A stretch of 64,000 nt of DNA from Lepidodermella squamata. Lineage: Eukaryota; Gastrotricha. The translations under genes were made by a program, and so were the position numbers. The stretch covers positions 4,898,001-4,962,000 of the forward strand of contig JBLDXI010000015.1 in NCBI GenBank assembly GCA_047495785.1, in the 5' to 3' direction. Shown here piece after piece: positions 55,421 through 64,000 of the stretch (the first letter of the stretch is position 1; the number at the start of each line of letters is the position of its first letter). The notes beneath the pieces were generated by a model. It searched no databases, was not told where the DNA came from, and saw nothing but the letters and a program-made list of their open reading frames with translations.

Positions 55421-58400
55421 ATGTCGCACCAACCGCCATCACAACCTGGCGGTAGCGGTAACAACACCAACAACGGCAACAGCTCATTAAACCAAGATGC
55501 TTTGACCATCACCTCGCCAGTTCGGCACCTCGCGTCGTCGGTAGCCGGCGCCGCTATCGGGACGCCACCGTCACGGCCTGCATCGGCAAGCAACGGCTCA
55601 TCCAACGCGCCGGGCAGCGGCAACGCGACAACGTCAGCATTTCGAGTAGTTGGCGGCTCAGCTCCGCGACCAATGACTCCGACTAATTTACTGGCATCCG
55701 CGGGCTTGGTCCCGCTAGTCGAAGCTCTGCCGCTCGAAATTCGCGCTGGAGCCACCTCTAACAGAGTACGTTTTATTTTTAATTTCATTTTTTTCCGTGT
55801 AATATCTGATCCGGTGTATATAAGGTAAAAATTGCTATTATTTTACATTTCAATATAATTACACTACTGGGCAGTCGAGACGGCTAGTGCGACGCCTATT
55901 ATATACCCATGGACATATCAAGGCATGCTCGAAATCGTCTGGCCATTGTATTAGCCGGCGATGAGAGTTTGAAAGTATCGATTCGGTGTTTAGCGCGATA
56001 ACACAAATCTCGCGTCGTGTGATTGTTGATCGATGATTTCCCGTAATAATAGGCCGTATAATAAACGATCTGAGACACACACATTATACGCACACACACA
56101 CCGGCGCTCAGCGGGTTTGGCGATCATAATATTTTTATTCATTACTATCTCACATCCGACAAACAATGAGGGTAAAACTAACAAATAATAATAGGCCTTG
56201 GGCTCAGGTTCGCCTGAGAATTCGTCTCACTTGCCTAACCGGCTCGTTTTTGTTTTTATCGCTCGCCATGTGTGCGGTCAACCTGTACATAGAATACGGA
56301 AACAAATCCGGTAATAACAGGCTGTTTTGCGGTTTTTTATCGCACCACAACGCCTGCTCCTCGCCAAAACTTGGCTTTGCTTGACTCGTTCAGAAACACT
56401 CGAGGCTAGCGCGCGCATTAATATATAGAATAAATATTTTCACGCATATTTTTGTTGAAAAGTGTGCTCAGACCAAACGCGTGTGCCTTTGCGAGCGCTC
56501 GAGCGCTACTTTTTCAACACCGCGCAGCCGTACATGTGTAACTTTTTGCGAACGCGCGTCTGCTTCTAAAAACAAAAACAGAAACAGCCAGCGTTGATGG
56601 TATCAAGTTTATAACTCACTCGGATCTGGCGCCTTGTTCTCCTGATAGATTTTTCACTACACCCTTGCGATTATCCCATTTCGGCTCGACGGTTCACGTA
56701 GTAACCACTTCACGAGTAATGAAATAAACAAAACTCGACCCCTGATTATATTTTTTCCTATCACACTGTTCCCTATAAACATGCGCAAATTATCTATTTA
56801 GCTCTTATTTATTTTATTTACCTGTGCTTTTAAAAGAACTGCCTTTGTTTCTATTCTCGTATCTCGAGGCTCGATCGGCTCGATAAAATGGGCCACCAAA
56901 AATCGAGAGAGATCATTTTAATTCTCTGGCAGAATAAACCCCTTGCTGCGAATTAAGTACCTTCACGGGCGATGAAATGATGCCGCGACGCTTGTAATTA
57001 AAGCTAATGAGAGACGATGTTTTCGATTAATAACCTCCAATCGGCGCATTGCCACGCGCCCGCGTGGACGAAGCGTGTCGGCGGCCGGCGCTTTATCGGC
57101 GTCTGCGGCGCGGATTCGTTCATTAAACGCGGTCCAGTTTTGCCAATATACACGCCCGCCTACCTGCTGTGTCTACTATCATCAGGCTGGGCAATAACAA
57201 TAATAGCAATCAAGCGATTGTATCTATCGATAATTCTGCGAAGACTCCGTGTGCCTATTAAAACAGCCGTTTCGCATCATCATCATCAGCAGCAGCATTA
57301 TCATCGGCACCATCTCCAGCACCCACCCGCTGCCAACTGCCTGGTTTATGTGTTTGTTTTATAGCACAAAAATAATAATTCGGCTGCGTTTTATATCCGC
57401 GCCTAACGCTGGCTGCTACGTGCAAGGTGGTCTTGACATTAGGCCTGCTGCTGCTGATGATGTTGCTGCCGCTTTCATCGTCAGCGTTTGTTTACCTTGT
57501 CGTGTTTTTATCTCCTGCCAAGATTTACGACTAACTCATCCCCCGAAATAGTCGATATCGTTCGCACCCAACGCTCATAAGTAATATTAGACTTGCGCTG
57601 ATGAACGATAACAATAACGATGATGATGATTGCTGCGGCGATTTTTCGCCACCGAGAAACCGCAGGCTATTAACTAGTGCAGGTGCGATTCAATCACGAC
57701 ATCGTTAGTTGGCAGTTTTTTCACGCGTAATGCGTTTTTGATAATCGTCGCTATTTTCATCTTTTACGGAAGAATACGCGTGTGCGCGCGCTACGCAATT
57801 TATCGGCGATGCTTCAGCTATTTTGTAGGATATTTTATTCAGCTGGTGCCCTGTTGCTGCTGCTCACTTGAATGAATACCTTCAGCGAATTTTTATTGCA
57901 TTTATTATTTATAGATGCGGATAAGTTTTAAAATCATCCCAGCTTATGATGATGATATAGGAAAAACAAAAACAAAACAACAAAAGACGGCTAATAATTT
58001 TATTAAGGCAACTGTACGGCCGAATCTTGTTTTCTGGTAGCAGGCCGTGTAATAAATAAGCGCGTTTGATTAGACGCGCGCGCACACGAGGCCAGATCAG
58101 TTGGCTCGTCATTAGCCGCAGCGAAAAAGAAGAAGAAGCGCGATATCGGCTGGGTAAACCGCCGGCGCGGCAAAGGACTGGCACGCGCGACTACACGGAA
58201 TAATTAAAATTAAGGCAGCGCGGCTCGGCGACGCACGTTCGCTGTGTTTGTTTTGCGCTGTTGTAGCAGCTATCTGTGTCGCGGATGTTGCCTATATCTA
58301 TCTCTCGCCGTATCTCGCGGGCGCTTTTCATCCGCACACGTCAAATTTCAGAGCCTCACGGCGCGGCCATCAGAGGCTAGTTAGCCGAGTGAAATATTAA

Positions 58401-61400
58401 TAGTAATCATAATAATAATATTGGCACGTATCGAACAGCGCGGCGTTTTATAATCATACCAAAACGTGGCGATTTCGAATGTTCGCGACAGATGGACAGG
58501 CGCGTCCTCGGCCATGCGGATAAAGAGCGATGAGCGCGCGCTCGGCCAGCGTGTAATAATGGCTTTCGAATTAGTATATCGCGGCTGCTGATTTGTCTCC
58601 GGGCGATCCACTTTACACCGCCTTCCTTCCGCACACCCTTCGACCCGACCCGGGCAATGCAACCACTGCGCAGTAAAAATAAAGCCTATAAATGCGCAAA
58701 CAATCCGTCGATCTGCCTTAATTACTGTTATCATTATAGCGCGCGGCGTCAAAAATCGAATTTCACACAACAAGCCTTGTAAATATCAAACACAAATAGT
58801 TTACACGCCTCTTCCACAATCTATTTATTTATCGTTGCGATGCTCAAGATAAATGATAATCATTTCCGTGTAATCCTCTGGTTATTTCATAAATATAGAT
58901 AATGAAACATTAAAATTTGGGACACCGCAGTTTTAGATAAATTTTTGTCGCTGCTTGCAATTCCTGATGTTTAATTATTTTGGGAAATCCGCCGGTTGAG
59001 TGATATGGGCAATCAGCTCGAGAAGCATGCGACTACTACGACTACGGCGACATCGTCAATCACGTCGATCCGTATCGACCTCGACCATGCGGCTCTGATC
59101 AAATCGTCGCCGCATCGCAAGTTCCCAGCGCGAACAGCTGGCCTCAGGCTTCACGCGAAGGCGGCAAGTGCTGGCGTTGTTATTGCCGCCCCCGATCCTG
59201 TCGAAAGTGACGATACCAACATTACCAATCTGGTTGATGGCATGAACAAAAATGCTGCTCGGCTCATGCAGCAACACCAGCAACAACGGCGTCGTCTGAA
59301 TAGAACGTCGGCCGATTTCGACGACGACGACGACGAGGATGAAGATGATAATGATTACGCTGATCACGCTCTGATGGTTCGTCTTGCGCAAAAAATGCGC
59401 TCATTTTTTTCATCCGAAATTCCCAAAACACCTCGGGCAGAAGTGTTTACACCATGTCTCGAAATGGTTTATTATTATTTTACTGCACATGAGTATATCG
59501 GTTTTTCCGCCCTGTAGTTCGTTTCATTTCGAGTGCGAATCCGCGGCTCATTGGTTTTTTCTTTATTTAATTTTCGACTACCCTGGTTTTTTTTCCTCGT
59601 TTGTATCTCCGCTCGCTTAATTCGTCCGAGTGGCCATCAGCACCGTATATTGACACATGACTTTTATTGATCCGATGTTTTACATCCGTGTGCTTTATTT
59701 ATAGATATATGTAATAACACTGCGAATAATTGCCGAAAACAAATATTATACAGCACATGGGTGAATAATGATTTACTTGCAAATATATGCGCGCTGCCTT
59801 ACATGCTGGCAAACATATCGATATATTACATTTATTTTGCTGGCCCTCTAGAAAACCTATTTTTTATTGTTGGCGATCGGCGATTGTTTTTCGCCATGCT
59901 CGTCTATTGACGTCGAGCTCTTCCTTAAAACATTTTTCATTATGGATTATTATTATTTTCTCCTGCTCCTTATTGTTGTTGGCTATGGCAACGGCAGCGC
60001 AGAAAATCACAGAAACCAGAGTGATGCGATTTTCGCCGGCGCCCGTCTAGTGCGCCGAGTATTTTATCTATGTTCGATTTTGCATCATCTGCCGGTCGGT
60101 CGCAAGTTGTGTCCCTTAAATTGGTCGCTATATAAGTTTAATCGAATAGCTTAATGCGCGTGATTTTATTGGGGCACTGGTGGCGATAATGGCTCGGCGT
60201 CTTTAAACAGCGATTTCACCCTCAACGGCGCGGCTCAATTCGATAATAAATATTAGGCAGTAAACAGTGGGCGCGTGCAAACGTGACAAGCGTATTGGCT
60301 GCGAAATGCACTCATTATTGGCGTCATCGCCATCATTCAATCGCTCCTCGGCACTGCTTTGAAAACATTATTTTGTCATATCGCTTTGTTTGTGCTGGGG
60401 AAAGCGCCCTGCCAGTGAGTATGTTAAATCGAGGCTTTGGCAATATATCGAAGCTCGCTGCTGCTATGTACTGGGCCCGGCACATGCTGCTTTGACCAAG
60501 TTTACGCAGGCAGACACAAGCCAGACAAGGCGCGTGTGCGCATGATCGATCGGCGCCGGCTAATATCAACTCTGGTCCGAGTTTGGCCTGCGCCCTAATT
60601 AAGCTGTATCATGACGAACTCGGCGCCCCACCGTCCCGCGCTGCCCTTGCGCTCTAATAATGTTATTACTCGTCTTGAATAAATTCTTCTTGCTAAGCAA
60701 TATCTTCTTCTACTACTACAATATACGTGATATCTACGTGGATAGGCGTAGGGTTCGATTTATACACACTCACGCTCGATAGATCCGCGACTACTGCTAC
60801 ACTCGGCGACGACGATGATGATGATGATGGCGTAGTAGTAGCAGTAGCAGTAGTAGTAGGTAGTATCAGCGAGCGATTTCTGAGTCTATATATAGGTATC
60901 TCGGCGAACATGATAACTCCACAGCCGCGCCTACAGATAACTACATTATAACAAGCCAACGCACAGTTCGCTGCCCGCTCGACGATGCACGAAAACAGCA
61001 GTTATGGAGCCCGGACAACCGCGTATAGCACTGCGCTAAATACTAGAATAACAATAATTTGGGCAAGGTATATCGTGGATCCTGCACGATACCGATATAA
61101 ACCCCGCGCGCCGGCGCTACCAAATCAGCAGCAGCGGCAACAACAACAACATGTGATCGCTGCCACGCGGATTCTTACTATTTTACCCTCGCTCGGGCTA
61201 ATAAGGCTCATCACCCACCCAACACAATATCATTAGACTACTAAAAACTTGCGCTGCTTCCGATTTCTCATCGCAACATATAAAACAAACTCTCAAGCTT
61301 ATTATTTCTATATTCGATCGATACAACCAACATTCCGTTTTTGGCCACCGAACGCACTCACTCTCGCACCTACTCACACGTGTCCTGTATTAGGCAAGGC

Positions 61401-64000
61401 TATAAGCTACAACAGGTAGCGGGGAGCAGTCTACTGGCTGCGGATCCTCTCAGTCAATCAGCCTTTCAATTAGCAAATATATTTGCATAATGCGCGAAAA
61501 TTTCATCTTATACAAGTATCATTTCCGATGGGCTGAAAATGTTTCTGCAGAGCGTTTTGGAATAATTGCTAGATTGGCGAGAATAAATATCTGCCCACAC
61601 AGCCGCTAGCGTATAGAGCCCCAGAAGGCCGGGTGGCCGTGGTTCTGCTCTCCAGCCAATTTGGCCGGCTCTCAAAGCGAGGCGTGCCTAACATATGGCA
61701 ACTACTTATCGTCGTCAACATCATTATTGATACTTTTACAACTTGAATTTTACCCGGTCTCTTAATATTAGCTTGAGATAGTCAGTCAGTCGTGTGTCAC
61801 CAATACTACACACATATTTTATGAGTCTCTGCACAACGACGACAACAGCAACATTGCCGTCTGTTCACTCGCTGCAACTCGCGACGATCACGCAACTAAA
61901 TATAGAGGCGATGGTTGATGTATTCGGCTCATCGGCAATACGATAATAATAATATGGCAATATCCGGCTGAGATGTGATATATTTGGCCTCATAAATATT
62001 CAACGGGTGCACGCAACAACACACGACAGTAGCACGCAGATAGTGGCAAAGCCTTACTAGTGCCGAGTGCTGCGATATTAATGCAATTTACAAGTTTTAT
62101 ACTCGACTCATCCCCATATGCCGACTGTCGTGTCGTCATCATCACTGCCATCTTGTATGACAACTCTACAAACCACGCCCATATCAGTGTTGTTGTAGCT
62201 AAATTCACTCACTTCCAGTTTGTAATATTTTCTGTAAATAATACTCAATGCTCGGCGGCGCTATTTCGCGGATGGCAGCCGGCGAGCCGCGACGAGCACG
62301 TCGATGACAAAAAAACGCCTAGCAAAATATTTTAGCGCCGCTTTTCGCCCAATGACGCTGTATTTCTAATGAAATGAGCGCCACCCCGCGCGTTTTTTTT
62401 CGACTTTTATTATTTATTTAGCTTCCTTTTATACGCATTTTTATGGCTCATCGGCGGAGATAACAACGCGCTTATTTTCATTGGACGGCGCAATCGCACT
62501 TTATATTATTTAGGGAAGTGTTAAAGAAATGAGTCCGCTAAACTATCCGTCTTCCATTTTTCACTCCTCAGGCCAAATGAGCAGTCATTTCGGGTCATGT
62601 CGACGTCGCTCTCGCCTGTCCCAATTCAGCGTGTACTACTTTCATTCAGCCTGGCATATAAGCTAGTTGCGCCATGATTGATGATTAATTTTTAAAAACA
62701 CGTAAATCGTTTGCTTTCGTATTGCGAAAGAAAAGCCTAGAGTTTACACCTCTCGGCTATTATTTATGAGCGTCGCGGAGCCGTCTTTTGCCTATTCCGG
62801 CATTTTGACTGTTGTTGTCGTTATGCTATCAGCGCGACACAAATCAATGGAACTCGCCACCTCTTACTTTTGTTTTACACATTCGCCTTTCTAGAAGAAA
62901 AATTGCTCCTTAATAATTTTAATATTATGTGATTAACGCCGCTTGATTCGCATGGGTTCGGACAACGCACCTACTACACTTGTTGAGTAAAATTTGCATA
63001 AAAAGTTGGCGCTTAACATTAATTAGCTCTATACCTATGACGAATAATTTTTTTATTCTACTTGTTTGTTCAGGTTTCAAGTGAAATGGTGAATGCAGGC
63101 GGCCGCGGTTCGAACAGCAATTTACAATCGCTAGGTTCGGCCGGTGTAAATGGCGCTCTAATGGCGCCGGCCAATGTCACCACGTCGACGGCGTCGGTGA
63201 CGATGGGAAACGGCAACACGTCAGCCTTCACGTCTCAGCACTCAGCCGGTGGCGAGTTTTTCTACTTCGACGACGACCTGCGCGACTTCTCGTCCGCCGG
63301 CGACTCGGCGGCGCAACCGGTGCCCGCTGCTGCCGAGCTCATCGCCGCCGACGTCGACGTCGAGTCGATCGAACGGCTGCTCGAGCGACTACGGCGCGCC
63401 GACATGGCGCACGGCCAGCGCCAGTCGGCCAAGCAACACGACGCCGGCAACGCGGCGGCTTTACAGGCCTTATTAATTGCTCATCGGCAACAGGGTGATC
63501 GAAATTCGTCAGCGGCGCAGCAGCACCAGGGTCTCGTGGCGACGAATAGTAACAAAACGGCGGCGCTGGCACTGTTCGGCGTCGGAGGCCAGTCGAAATC
63601 AGACTCGTGCCTTGCCGGCAGCCGGTCGTCCCCGGACACCTACGGCTTGTTATCAGGGTCGACGGGTAACGGGGAAATCGGCGTCTCCGGCCGGGAGATG
63701 TCCATGTCATGGCCGCTCAACGACTCCGCAATCGTTTTCCGCCAATACCCCCTCTTCGCCGACGACACGGCGCTGATGCTGACCTCGTCGATGCTGGCGA
63801 CGGATCAAAACGTTGCCGCAACCGTGGCCCAGGCTAAATCAGCGGCAGCAGCGGCTGGTGTCACAACGGCAGCGCTGTTACAGGCGCATCGGCGGCAGCA
63901 GCAACAACATCAGTTTCTGCTGCAACAGCAACTTCAGGGCCACGGTCAAGGCGTGACGCTGAGCACGACCGGCTCGATGACGCTCAACAGCGAGCTGATG
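55421..64000 (+). CDS. Ser/Ala/Gln-rich low-complexity protein, 5' part (continues past the window)
   Basis: Exon 1 55421..55765 (ATG, MSHQPPSQPGGSGN...) joins exon 2 63074.. in phase 0 (SNR then VSSEMVNAGG), and the frame stays open to 64000, giving 424 residues so far. Content is Ser/Thr/Pro/Gly/Asn-rich at first. Then an acidic block, FFYFDDDLRDFSSAGD, precedes a helix (VDVESIERLLERLRRADM), then Ala/Gln-rich sequence with QQ runs and RQYPLFADDTALMLTSSM. This looks like the disordered N terminus of a large RNA-binding or transcriptional regulator. I cannot name it. The start ATG follows no in-frame stop nearby, so an upstream exon is possible. The first intron is 7,308 nt. Confidence 0.6.
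55766..63073. other. 7.3-kb first intron, probably regulatory
   Basis: Over 100 times the usual intron length here. It is AT-rich with many TAATA and ATTATT runs, CAG/CAT and GAT trinucleotide patches and small GC islands. No second gene or transposon ORF is recognised except the candidate alternative exon at 59005. Confidence 0.5.
59005..59517 (+). other. candidate alternative first exon in the long intron (MGNQLEK..., up to 170 aa)
   Basis: The frame starts MGNQLEK, with Gly at position 2 as in N-myristoylated proteins. It continues with coding-like third positions through Thr-rich, basic (KSSPHRKFPARTAGLRLHAK) and strongly acidic (FDDDDDEDEDDNDYAD) segments. Coding character fades after TPRAE (near 59450), where GTGTTT could act as a phase-0 donor to the exon at 63074. 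It sits in the same strand as the host gene, so an alternative promoter is the simplest reading. An unrelated nested gene is possible. Confidence 0.4.

Noticed and set aside
56166-57551. Several open frames in the 7.3-kb intron
   Set aside because: No splice context, repetitive trinucleotide composition, no domains.

Overview
This window is nuclear DNA from an animal with a compact genome. Introns follow the GT-AG rule and are mostly 50-70 nt, genes are packed on both strands, and the gene content is metazoan: a NUP98-NUP96 precursor, an atypical E2F, Nanos, laminin gamma, the WASH subunit WASHC3/CCDC53, MyoD and MTAP. An Ebony-like NRPS-type enzyme (adenylation, carrier and amine-selecting domains) points weakly to an ecdysozoan, but the sequence alone does not fix the phylum. 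Exon joins were worked out by hand from splice sites, reading phase and protein similarity. Where I give a join, the phases close exactly.

Layout. 0-2.2 kb: 3' part of an Ebony-like gene (+). 2.5-10.6 kb: three minus-strand genes, namely a small coiled-coil protein, the NUP98-96 precursor, and a shorter single-exon protein carrying the same GLEBS-type motif as NUP98. 10.6-14.2 kb: gene-poor, with a pair of inverted GCATG-rich arrays and a cluster of E2F-like sites. 14.2-17.2 kb: an atypical (E2F7/8-type) E2F (+). 18.8-20.0 kb: an unrecognised five-exon gene (-). 21.4-23.3 kb: a frame-broken repeat-domain gene (+). 23.5-25.4 kb: a dead MULE-type transposon with many inverted GTTGTAC motifs. 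27.1-28.2 kb: a TATA promoter and nanos (+). 29.0-33.4 kb: an unrecognised gene (-) whose 2.46-kb intron holds a second transposase, with a SWIM finger. 34.0-36.2 kb: a 159-bp MITE, then a mixed cluster of tRNA and tRNA-like genes enclosed by 49-bp inverted repeats. 36.4-43.0 kb: an SH3 protein and laminin gamma (-). 43.5-47.1 kb: an element with perfect 55-bp inverted repeats and a dead CR1/Jockey-like LINE. 47.1-49.6 kb: WASHC3 (+) and a MyoD-family gene (-), converging. 50.3-53.3 kb: a Cu/Zn-SOD fragment, a truncated MTAP copy and an intact MTAP. 55.4-64.0 kb: the start of a Q/S/A-rich gene with a 7.3-kb intron, extreme for this locus.

The genes do not form one pathway. Two regulatory links are visible: E2F-like sites upstream of the atypical E2F gene (possible autoregulation) and a TATA/CCAAT/GC-box promoter at nanos. 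The strongest novelty candidates are the inverted-repeat-enclosed tRNA cluster (including an Ala-type tRNA body with an AAC anticodon), the Nanos second zinc finger with shortened spacing, the NUP98 HF-Thr cleavage site, and the NUP98-like GLEBS protein next to NUP98. Long genes such as laminin gamma and NUP98-96 keep perfect frames, so the frameshifts in the repeat gene, transposons and SOD/MTAP fragments look like real decay rather than general sequence error.
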